64,000 nucleotides of DNA from Pigoraptor vietnamica. Its lineage: Eukaryota > Opisthokonta > Filasterea. The stretch covers positions 41,880 to 105,879 of the forward strand of contig CALSCQ010000188.1 in the NCBI GenBank assembly GCA_943704525.1, read 5' to 3'. How positions within the stretch are numbered: position 1 is the stretch's first letter; the number at the start of each line of letters is the position of its first letter. Position numbers and translations under genes: made by a program. Under the pieces are notes generated by a model. The model was not told where the DNA came from. It saw only the letters and a program-made list of their open reading frames with translations, and did not search any database. Shown piece after piece: positions 1-9,738 of this stretch.

Positions 1-2
1 CC

Positions 3-3000
3 GCCGAGTACCGCGCCGCGCTCGTCGGCGAGTGGCACACGAACCTCGTGCGGCTGCAGGTGCCGCACACGACCGGCGTGACGCTCGTGGGCACGCTGAG
101 CGATCCCGTGCGCCTGCGCCAGTGGCAAATTGCGGGCCTGCCGCGCGACAGCCTCTCGGTCGAGAACGGCGTGATTGTGAGCGCGTCGCGGCGCTGGCCG
201 CTGTTCATCGACCCGCAGGGGCAGGCGAACAAGTGGATCAAGAACCTCGAGAAGGACCAGGGCCTCGACGTGGTCAAGCTCACCGACCGCGACTTCCTTC
301 GCAGCCTCGAGAACGCCGTGCGCTTTGGCAAGCCGTGCCTGCTGGAGAACGTCGGCGAGGAGCTAGACCCTGCGCTCGAGCCCATCCTGCTGCGGCAGAC
401 GTTCAAGCAGGCCGGCAGCACGGTCATCAAGATCGGCGACGCCATCATCCCGTACCACGACGACTTCAAGCTCTACATCACGACGACGCTGCCCAACCCC
501 CACTACACGCCGGAGGTCTCGGTCAAGGTGACGCTCGTGAACTTCACGCTCGCGCCGTCGGGCCTGGAGGACCAGCTGCTCGCGCTCGTCGTTGCGGAGG
601 AGCGTCCCGACCTCGAGGACGCGAAGAACCAGCTGATTGTGAGCAACGCGAAGATGCAGCAGGAGCTCAAGGCGATCGAGGACGAGATCCTGTTCCTGCT
701 GTCGTCGGTGCAGGGTAGCCCCGTCGACGACGAGCGCCTGATCGACACGCTGCAGGCGTCCAAGAAGACGTCCGAGGAGATCAAGACGAAGGTGGCGCAC
801 GCCGAGCGCACGGAGCGCGACATTGACGCGACGCGCAGCCGCTACATTCCCGTCGCGGTGCGCGTGCGCATCCTGTTTTTCTGCATCACGGACCTCGCGA
901 TGGTGGACCCGATGTACCAGTACTCGCTGAGCTGGTTCGTGGGCCTTTTCCTCGCGGGGATTGCGAACGCGGAAAAGTCGGACGACCTCGAGCAGCGCAT
1001 CGCGAACATCAAGGACTTTTTCACGTTCAGCCTCTACGCCAACGTGTGCCGGAGCCTCTTTGAGAAGCACAAGCTGCTGTTCTCGTTCCTGCTCTGCGGG
1101 CGCATCCTCATGGACGACGGCCGCATCGACATGGTCGAGTGGCGCTTCCTCACCGCCGGCGGCACGGCGTCCAAGGAGCAGCTCCCGAACCCCGCCCCGT
1201 GGCTCTCGGAGCGCGCGTGGGCCGAGGTCATGGGCCTCTCGTCCCTCCCGCGCTTCTCGAAGATCGCGCGCGAGTTCTACGACAACCTCGACGGCTTCAA
1301 GCGCGTGTTCGACAGCCCGAACCCGTACCGCGAGACGCTGCCCGGCAAGTGGTGCCAGTCGCTCGACGGGTTCCAGCGGATGCTTGTGCTGCGCTGCCTG
1401 CGCCCCGACAAGGTCACGAACGCCATGCAGGACTTTGTCGCGGACAACCTCGGCCAGCAGTTTATCGAGCCGCAGTCGGCGGACCTCGCGGTCGTCTTTA
1501 AGGACTCGAGCCCGACGACGCCGCTCATCTTTGTGTTGTCGCCGGGCACGGACCCCGCGAACAACCTCTACAAGCTCGCCGAGGAGATGCGCTTCAGCAA
1601 GAAGCTGTCGTCCGTGTCGCTCGGCCAGGGGCAGGGGCCGCGCGCGGAGGCCATGATGCGCGAGGCGATGGAGCGCGGGCACTGGATCTTCTTTCAGAAC
1701 TGCCACCTCGCGCCCAGCTGGATGCCGTCGCTCGAGCGGCTGATCGAGGGGATCGCCCCGGACAAGGTGCACCGCGACTTCCGCATCTGGCTGACGAGCA
1801 TGCCGAGCCCGAACTTCCCCGTGTCGGTGCTGCAGAACGGCGTCAAGATGACGGTCGAGCCGCCGCGCGGGATCAAGGCGAACCTCATGCGCTCGTACAA
1901 CGGCTTCAACGACGCGTTCCTCGAGTCGTGCGACAAGCACACGGTCGACGTGTGGAAGAAGCTGCTCTTCTCGCTGTGCTTCTTCCACGGCGTCATCATC
2001 GAACGGCGCAAGTTTGGCGCGCTCGGCTTCAACATCCCGTACGAGTTCACCGACGGCGACCTGCGGATCTGCGTGAGCCAGCTGCGCATGTTCCTCAACG
2101 AGTACGACGAGATACCGTACAAGGTGCTCAAGTACACGGCGGGCCACATCAACTACGGCGGGCGCGTGACGGACGACTGGGACCGCCGCACCGTCATGAA
2201 CATCCTCGGTGACTACTACTCCGGCGACGTCCTGCGTGACCAACACCTCTTCTCAGCGTCCGAGCTGCACTACCAGCCTCCGGCGACGAACCACAAGGGC
2301 TACGTCGCGTACGTGCGCGGCCTCCCCATCAACGACGCGCCGGAAATCTTCGGGCTGCACGCGAACGCGGACATCACGTTTGCGCAGAATGAGACGTACC
2401 GCATGCTCGGCGAAATTATGGCGATGCAGCCGCGCTCGGCGGCCGCGGGCGGGCGCACGCGCGAGGAGGTTGTCGGGGACATTGCGAACGACATTCTGTC
2501 GCGCCTGCCGCAGCCGATGAGCCTCGAGGCCGTGATGAAGGCACACCCCGTGCGGTACGAGCAGTCGATGAACACGGTGCTGATCCAGGAGGTCATCCGG
2601 TACAACCGCCTGCTCGCCGTCATCCACGAGTCGCTGCAGGACATGCTCAAGGCGCTCAAGGGCCTCGTCGTCATGTCGTCGCTGCTCGAGAGCGTCTTTG
2701 GCAGCATCTACAACAACCAGGTCCCCGAGCTGTGGGTCGCGCGCGCGTACCCCTCGCTCAAGCCGCTGGCCTCGTGGGTCGCGGACCTCCTGGAACGCAT
2801 CAAGTTCATCACGACGTGGCGCGACAAGGGCATCCCCAAGGTCTTTTGGATCTCGGGCTTCTTCTTCCCGCAGGCGTTTTTGACCGGAACGCTGCAGAAT
2901 TACGCCCGCAAGTACGTCGTCTCCATCGACTCGATCTCCTTCGACTTCAAGGTCATGAAGGGCACCGAGGCCGACATCCGCGACCCGCCGCAGGACGGGT

Positions 3001-3389
3001 CGTACATTCGCGGGTTGTTCCTCGAGGGCGGCCGCTGGGACGTCGACGCCGGCGGCCTCGCAGAGTCGCGTCCGAAGGAGCTCTACACCGAGGTGCCCAT
3101 CATCTGGCTGTTGCCGGTTGTGAAGCGCAAGAAGCCCGACAGTGGCGTCTACGAGTGCCCGGTGTACAAGACGCTCACGCGTGCAGGTACGCCGTGTTTT
3201 GTTCCGCAGAAAACGTTCGTTGTCAGTTTCCGAACTGCAAACTAATGCATTTGCGATCTCGCTTCAGGAACCCTTTCGACCACCGGCCACTCGACAAACT
3301 ATGTCCTCACAATCGAACTTCCCTCCAGTTTGCCGCAAAAGCACTGGATCCAGCGCGGCGTGGCGTTGCTTTGCGCCTTGAACTACTGA
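3..3389 (+). CDS. Axonemal dynein heavy chain, C-terminal 1101 residues (partial, 5' end outside window)
   Basis: Inner-arm axonemal dynein heavy chain, the ATPase motor of cilia and flagella. Two exons are visible, 3-3186 and 3268-3389, with an 81-bp intron; the frame is already open at base 3. The visible part begins near the end of the stalk/AAA5 region ([16 protein letters not shown], then [16 protein letters not shown]) and runs through AAA6 ([17 protein letters not shown]) to the dynein C-terminal domain. The second exon restores the family ending TTGHSTNYV ... [15 protein letters not shown]; without splicing the frame would end early in FRTAN. Residue pattern is closest to the single-headed DNAH3/DNAH7/DNAH12 group, which is a family-level judgement from memory. 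It implies a motile flagellum. Confidence 0.96.
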
Positions 3390-3689
3390 ATGTCTTTTTT
3401 GCGTTCGCGGCTGCGTGAGCTGTCAATGAATAACGTTGCTACTAGCTATCTATTCCGGCTGCATTAAAAAGTTGTGTTGTTTACGGACCATTTACGTTAA
3501 AAAATGGTCAATAATAGCCCCGGGGGCATGTCGCCACTAATTTTCTGTGAACGAAAGTCATGTCTGAAACACAGATATGCCCGTCGGGATGTGACCCCTC
3601 AAATGAGCCACGCGTGCCTATACAAGCTTAACGCTTCTTGTCTTGACCTCGCTTCGTGTTCTTTGCGTATGCGGCTGTATGCTGCGCGT

Positions 3690-4203
3690 GACACACACGC
3701 ACACACACACACGTACACACACACACATATACACACATATACACACCCCACACACAACTCGCGAGGTTGTCACGAGGACGCATATATTATAATATAACCC
3801 ATGCACGTACGTACACACACACACACACACACACACACAACTCCTCGCGAGGTTGTCACGAGGACTTTAACCCATGCACACACACATACACACAACTTAC
3901 ACGTAACTCGCGAGGTTTGTCACGAGGACGGGGCAATACCCGCATAATACGTACATACTCACACTCACACTCACACTCACACGTATACACACACCCCTTA
4001 CATGCAACTCGCGAGGTTGTCACGAGGACGGGGCAATAATCGCATACGTAACACGTACATACATATACACATACACACACATACACACACACCCAATCGC
4101 AATGCAGTTATAACACCTATGAATGCAGACACCAGCACACACCATAACGAACACGCACAACGAATACGCACACGTTTATAAGCGTTTACACGTAGACACC
4201 CAT

Positions 4204-4271
<68 letters not shown>

Positions 4272-4286
4272 GCACACACACACACA

Positions 4287-4344
<58 letters not shown>

Positions 4345-4345
4345 T
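3690..4345. repeat. (CA)n/(GCAC)n microsatellite cluster with four copies of a 25-bp element
   Basis: Long CA tracts lie between 3690 and 4275, and a (GCAC)n tract follows to about 4342. Inside the CA tracts a 25-bp element, roughly AACTCGCGAGGTTGTCACGA followed by GGACG, recurs at 3756-3780, 3841-3865 (start altered), 3905-3930 (one T inserted) and 4006-4030. The last two copies are also followed by GGGCAATA. Its core CTCGCGAG is self-complementary. Confidence 0.9.
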
Positions 4346-4856
4346 ACTGTATCACACAATCACACGCAAGCGTACAGTCCTCGAAAGAAGGCTTTAATAA
4401 ATATTACACGGCGTAGCGATTTAACGATTCGGTGTGCTGTCCGGGACTACCGCTGGCCACGGTTCAACCTCTTTGTTTATTGCGAAACGTATGCTTCTTT
4501 GCTTGATACGGCATCGTAGGTACAATCTGGTACAATTATTGCAAGAGCTGTATTTGCATTGTAGGGTCAGGAATTTTGTAGGGCAAGCCATCTGTCAGCT
4601 TTTGTATGTAACGGGTTATGGTGTTTGTCTGCTTCACTGAGATGACCAGCCTTGAGATTTATAAGGTCTATCTAAGGTCTATCCAATTATGCTAATCTAT
4701 TTATGTAACCTCATATATCTCTTGTCCATGCAATCATGTGACTTATTGCATTTACTCAAGAGTACACTGAGCACAGGTTTATTATTATGCGTATGTCTGT
4801 TTGTTGAACAATTATGTAGTAGGGATATATCGCTGTCTGAAGTATTGTTTCATCGT

Positions 4857-4857
<1 letters not shown>

Positions 4858-4953
<96 letters not shown>
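4858..4953. repeat. (CT)n followed by (CA)n microsatellite
   Basis: About 38 CT units run from 4858 to 4935 and switch directly to about nine CA units. No gene is involved. Confidence 0.97.
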
Positions 4954-4954
<1 letters not shown>

Positions 4955-5275
4955 TTGAATTTTCAACACACTTGCAACATGCACAACGGACAAGGCTTGC
5001 TAATAGCGCTCGCACCCTGTGAAACCGTGAAACTACCCGGAAGTACGGTTAATACAGCGCAATCGACTCAGGCAACTTTTTGCTCTCACGCATTCGTGAT
5101 TCAAACTTTTGCCAACTTGTCTTTTCGCCTTCACACTATCACTGCCCGAACAACGGGTCCCGTCTGAAAGGCAACCGTCAAAATACACCCGGATTCAAGG
5201 GTCAAAGCTTTTCTGGACTGCGCCTTTGAGAATAGGAGAGTCCCTTTCTTTTGTAACAAGTGCTTGGGTGTTCTG

Positions 5276-5283
5276 TGACGTCA
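5276..5283. promoter_or_regulatory. CRE-like palindrome TGACGTCA upstream of the receiver-bHLH gene
   Basis: A perfect 8-bp CRE/ATF consensus, 361 bp before the start codon at 5644. A second copy is at 9568-9575 in another promoter region. The function is inferred from consensus only. Confidence 0.35.
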
Positions 5284-5643
5284 GCCACTCACCAAATCCG
5301 GAGTCGACTTCTCTTCGGAAATTATTTTCGACTAATTTTACTATGGCGTGACTCAGATTTGCCCTTTTTCCGGTGGTGCCATTCATTTTGACAGGTTGCC
5401 TTCCAGCCCTTTCCGGAGTTTCAAAGTTTGACACATCACTTCCACCGCAAGGACGCCAACTCGCCGACCCCTCCCAATTAAGCACGTGCGTATGGGAGAA
5501 GGCTTTCGGATGTCAGGGCCATTCGAGGAGCCGTTCGGTGCGTAATTTTGAGTTTCATAGTTTGTATTGTCAGATGTGTATGCGTTCCTTCCGCAAGTGC
5601 TTACATCACATTTCACATCACAGGCGGGCGGCCTGGGTTGTCC

Positions 5644-7824
5644 ATGGACCCCGTTTCGCTCAAAGATGACGTGCGCAATTGTCACGTCCTCATTGTGGAG
5701 GACAATGTGGTTTTGCAGCGTGTGTTGTCGAAGTGGCTCGAGAAGCTCAGCATTCGGCACACGCAAATGTTTGACGGCGCACAGGCCGTTTCCGCGTGCG
5801 AACAGACCGTGTTTGATGTCATTCTGATGGACTTGTCCATGCCCACGCTCAACGGCATTGAGGCTGCCAAGCTTATCAGGTGCGTCCGCGCCGCCTTCGT
5901 TCGGCTCCTGCGCGGTTATGTCGTGAGCCTGCTCCTGATTTTTTTTGGCGGGAATTCGCCCAGGTCGCGCGGTCAGAACACTTCGACCCCCATTGTCGCG
6001 TTCTCTGCCCTGACGGGCAACCCCGACTTTTTCGACGTGGGCATCAACGATTTCCTTCGGAAGCCGTTCACTAAGCACGACCTCGTGCGGAAGATAAACA
6101 AATGGGCCAAGGTGCGCGTGCAGCCGCAGCGCGTCAAGCACGACATGTCGTTCGAGGACCACTTTGGGGGCGGCGGCGACGACCAACACATCGACCTCTT
6201 GGACGACTTGCCGACCATTTTTGACTCGTTTGCGAACACACTGAACGAGTCTGCCCCAGCAGTGAGTGTCAGCGCGTCTTGTGTATGCGGCGTATGAAAC
6301 CGGGCGCTGACATATCTCGGGCGCTTGTGCACACAGCAAAAGGCCACGCGAGTGCTTGTTGTCGAAGACGATCCGGTAACGCAGCGCGTGATTACGACGC
6401 ACCTGCGCAAGATGGGCATTGACGTGGTGCAGGCGTTCGACGGACAGCAGGCGGTGGAGGCGTGCGCGTCGCTCAGCTTTGACGTGATATTCATGGACAT
6501 TTCCATGCCCAACATGAACGGGCTAGAGGCCACGCGCTTCATCCGGTGCGTCCCGTTCCTGCCATGGGCGTTTTCAGGCGCAGTCATACCGCTTCCCGGC
6601 GCAATGGGTTGCCTCGCTTGGCATCGCGTGGTTGTCTGATGCCTGTGTTGTCTGCTGTGCTGACGGTGGCTCTGTTGCAGGGACGGCACGGCGCGGTTCA
6701 CGCCCATCATTGCGTTCAGCTCGTTTGGCAGCCACGAGGAGTTTAGCGCCCTCGGCCTCAACGACTATCTCCCGAAGCCGTTCACCAAGGGCGACATTGC
6801 GGACATGATGGACAAGTGGTCGCCGTTCGCGGGGCGCGGCGTCGGCGAGGGCGAGGGCCCGGGTGCGGGCGCGGGTCCGCAGCAGGACGTGTTTGGGCCG
6901 CGCCCTCCGATGCCCGCCTCGATGGTCCCCGGCCTCGCGATGCACCCGATGCACTCGCCGCGTCCTCCCATGCCCCCGCAGCAGGGCATGCCGTTGGGCG
7001 CGCAGCCGGCCCTGTTTAAGCCTGGTCCGCCGCCGGGTGCCTTTGCTGGCCCCGTCGGCATGCAGTACGGGCCCGCGGGGCTGGGCCCTTCGCCGTCCCC
7101 GATGGGCATGGGCGCGGGAATGGGGATGGGGGGGCAGCCGGGCCTTGTGCCGGGGGTCGGCGTTGGCGTCGGCGTCCCCGTGCACGGCATGCACAACGGC
7201 CTCGGGCCGCGGCCGGCGGGGCCCATGGGCGAGTACGGGCCGCCGGGCATGATGGCGCACGGCCCGCCGAAGCCGCCGCTTGGGGCATCGCCATTTGTGG
7301 GCGGGGATGGGGGGCACATGGGAGGGCCGGGGCTTGGTGTGCCGCTGGGGCCGGGCACCGAGGATGGCCTCGACCCGTACGACAGCGCGGCGCGCAAGAA
7401 GATGAAGACAAGGTGTGTGCATGCGCTTGTTTTCTAATTCGCAGCACTCGGCGTGGCCTGCTGGTGTGTTTGCCTGATAGCAGCGTGAAAGGGCTTCTGT
7501 GTACTATCCACCCATCGCGCGCTGCGTTGCAGGCTGGGTGAGATTGACGAGGATTTCGAAAAGAGGGGCAAGGAGGAGTTTAGCCGCGCGAGCCACAATG
7601 ACAAGGAGCGGCTGCGGCGCAAAGAGATCAGTGACTGCGTGGACGAATTCCGGCGCATGGTGCCCGGGTGCAACGACAAGACGGACAAGGCAACCACCCT
7701 CCGCATGGCCGTGTCGTACATGAAGGAGCTCGTGCGCGCGCTCTCGAACGTCAGCGCGACGCAAACCGGAAGTCCGGCACCTGCGACGGCGTCGCCTGCG
7801 CGCGCGGACGGCCCTCCGTCTTAG
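5644..7824 (+). CDS. Tandem response-regulator receiver / bHLH transcription factor fusion
   Basis: Five exons (5644-5879, 5964-6261, 6337-6545, 6681-7412, 7533-7824) give 588 residues; every junction is GT-AG and phase-consistent. Residues about 13-125 and 182-290 are two complete receiver domains. Receiver 1 has E19/D20, phospho-acceptor D63 (LMDLSMP), S93 and K112; receiver 2 has E188/D189, D232 (FMDISMP), S261 and K280, so both should accept phosphate. Residues about 300-490 are a Gly/Pro/Met-rich linker. Residues 510-565 are a bHLH domain whose basic region HNDKERLRR has the H-E-R pattern of class-B factors that bind CACGTG. Likely role: a transcription factor controlled by histidine-aspartate phosphorelay. 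Receiver domains and bHLH domains are well known separately; I know of no described family combining them. Confidence 0.9.
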
Positions 7825-7852
7825 CCAACATGCTGCCAGCTGTCGTTGCGTT

Positions 7853-7880
7853 GCGTGCGTGCGTGCGTGCGTGCGTGCGT
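7853..7880. repeat. (GCGT)n microsatellite
   Basis: Seven GCGT units lie just after the stop of the receiver-bHLH gene, in the 138-bp gap before the convergent NDUFAF6 gene. Confidence 0.9.
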
Positions 7881-7962
7881 TTCCATTGCGTCTGCTGCAA
7901 TGCGCGTGCATGCGTGTGTCGGTGTCTTTGCGTCTCTGGAGTTTGTCGAAATGCACTTCACT

Positions 7963-9443
7963 TTACGAAAATCTGCCCCGTAGCGAGCGCCACGCCAGCG
8001 TCCACGGCAATAGCGGGTTCTGCCTTGTAACGTGTGGGTCGAAGACGTTGAAGTTGGCGGCCCTCAATCGTGACAGGGCATCCTCGCAAGCGGCCTCGGC
8101 GGGCCCCAGCACTGACCTCGCGGCGCGCGGCACCTGCTTCCCCAACGAGGCGGACTTTTGGATGTGCGAGTGCGCCGTGCTCGCCACGTCAAACACGGCA
8201 TCGCGCACGCCGTCCGTGGGCGCGCCGCGGAAGATGTCCTGGTGGGACGCATTGAACTGCGTCACGTGTGTAAGGTGAGTTCACTGCGGCGGCGCCTACG
8301 TACCCCCCCCCCCCCACACCCACACACCCACACACCCACGCACCTTGGCAGTCACGTCCATGGGCAAGACGACGCGCCTGTCACGCGCCAGGAAGGGCGT
8401 GGCGCGGAGCACCGTGACGATGCCCTGGGCCTGGCAAACACTCAGGTGTCATTCTGGGCAATGCGCACGCACACCCGCGCGGCCACGCACCTTTCCGATG
8501 TGTGAGGCGGCGTGGTCGGCATGCACGTCGCGGACGCCAAGGCTCTCGAGCAAGCTGCACTAGGAGAGCGCATCAGCGCCACAATCTCACGTCAAGCAGG
8601 GAATGCGGCGGCCACACCAAGGAGGGAATGCAGCGGCCACACCAAGGAGGGAATGCAGCGGCCACACCAAGGAGGGAATGCAGCGGCCACACCAAGCAGG
8701 AATGCAGCGACCACACCAACGCGCAGACGTACGCGTAAAGAAGCGACGACGCAGTGTTCTCCGCGTAGTGCTCGAGGTCAGCCATTGTGCGGTAGCCACG
8801 ATCTTGCAGATTCTTCTCCTGTAAGCATGGGGTCCGTCAGGGACAACGAGACAAACCCCCATCGCAACCACGTGCTTCCCGCGTACCCTGGCATCCAGTA
8901 GCCTGTGAAGCCACATGGCACTGAAGGGCGTTGCTTTCAGTGCGCGCGACAGCTCGGCGGCCACAGGATGTCCGCTCGAAGCGCCCTGCGCAATGCCCCG
9001 TCAGCATGAGGGCCAGGCACACGCGGCACACAAGACGCCACCTTGTCCGTGCTACGCAGCGTCTCGCGCCACCATTGAATGCGCACGCGTCCCGCATTGG
9101 CGTCGCTGACACTTTCCCTGTTGGTCGCGAAGGGTGAGGCTCACTCGTGCAGCCGCTGGCACTCAAATCACGCCCACACCGCCCTCATCTCGGCATACCG
9201 TATTCGTGCCGTTTCCACATTGAACGCGCGCAGTGCGAGGGCCGTGCGGCGGTGCGTGGCGGGCACAAAGAGCGCGCACACATACTGCTCGCGGTCAGCG
9301 CGGCGCACGAGGTCCGCGCAGAAAGCGGCCCGCGAGTGTGCAGGGGCGTGGCCATGTGCGCTGCGGGCGGGCAGTCTCCGGCCAAGCGGACTGTGCTGCG
9401 CGACGGCAAGCGCACTCTGCGGAATGAGTCCCCTTGCGTGCAT
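7963..9443 (-). CDS. NDUFAF6: NDUFAF6, mitochondrial complex I assembly factor (squalene/phytoene synthase fold)
   Basis: Seven exons on the minus strand: 9199-9443, 9042-9117, 8887-8985, 8733-8818, 8491-8554, 8344-8430, 7963-8256. All phases close, giving 316 residues (329 if the in-frame ATG at 9482 is used); the human protein is 333. Family signatures appear in order: ALRAFNVETARIRESVS, RIQWWRETL, HPVAAELSRAL, EKNLQDRGYRTMADLEHYAE, VHADHAASHIGKAQGIV, LRATPF, VRDAVFDVASTAHSHI, and FDPHVTRQNPLLPWTLA. The N-terminus is rich in R, H, S and A without acidic residues, fitting a mitochondrial presequence. The family is needed for early complex I assembly; the aspartate-rich prenyl-diphosphate motifs of true synthases are not evident. 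Intron 4 contains a 25-bp minisatellite. Confidence 0.92.
8601..8720. repeat. 25-bp minisatellite inside NDUFAF6 intron 4
   Basis: Nearly five head-to-tail copies of a 25-bp unit (GAATGCAGCGGCCACACCAA followed by GGAGG). The three middle copies are identical and the outer ones differ by a few bases. The array occupies most of the 177-bp intron 8555-8732, so copy number largely sets the intron length. Confidence 0.95.
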
Positions 9444-9567
9444 TGCGTGTGCGTGTGCCGTGCGATCAAGCCCTCTGCCCACAGCCCCCTCCCCCCCTCG
9501 CCCTTTCTGCCCTTACTGCCCTGCCAGCCAACACGAACGTGTGTGACTGAGTCGCTGCCAAACACCA

Positions 9568-9575
9568 TGACGTCA
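9568..9575. promoter_or_regulatory. CRE-like palindrome TGACGTCA in a divergent promoter
   Basis: The perfect palindrome lies in the 295-bp gap between the divergent starts of NDUFAF6 (9443) and the coiled-coil gene (9739). It is the second copy of this motif in the window. Function is inferred only from the CREB/ATF consensus. Confidence 0.35.
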
Positions 9576-9738
9576 GCGGTGCTTGAATTTGGCGCGTTCC
9601 CCAATTCGTTACTCGCACATTTGAAAAAAGCGCTCTCAGATAGCGCCGAACAAGCCACGCGCAGCAGGGCCTGCCGAGCAGCCGGGCACGAAGGCACTGC
9701 TCCTGAAGGCACTGCTTCCGAAGGCGCTGCTTTTGAGA

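Larger units (their letters stand above)
3390..5643. other. Gene-free spacer rich in microsatellites, upstream of the receiver-bHLH gene
   Basis: No gene was recognised here. It holds (CA)n tracts with a repeated 25-bp element (3690-4345) and a (CT)n/(CA)n tract (4858-4953). The stretch 5000-5643 is ordinary sequence and probably contains the promoter of the receiver-bHLH gene; a perfect CRE-type palindrome TGACGTCA lies at 5276-5283. Apparent reading frames made of SLSL, RERE or HTHT are translations of the simple repeats. Confidence 0.7.

Noticed and set aside
363-2246. Long open frame of 627 codons antisense to the dynein heavy chain
   Set aside because: It mirrors the codon bias of the sense gene (high GC at third positions), has Arg/Val/Glu-rich composition and no family pattern; the sense strand is unmistakably dynein.
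4756-5022. Frames encoding SLSLSL, RERERE and HTHTHT on both strands
   Set aside because: Pure translations of the (CT)n/(CA)n tract with no splice or conservation support.
8601-8720. Tandem repeats as a possible CRISPR array
   Set aside because: Copies are directly adjacent without variable spacers, lie inside an intron of a eukaryotic gene, and have no cas genes nearby.
8954-9137. Plus-strand frames opposite NDUFAF6 exons
   Set aside because: The minus-strand exons reproduce the NDUFAF6 signatures in order with exact phase; the plus frames have no pattern.
9567-9738. Possible upstream first exon of the coiled-coil gene starting MTSAVLEFGAFPNSLLAH
   Set aside because: It is in another frame and no donor that would join it in phase to the main frame was found; left out for lack of support.
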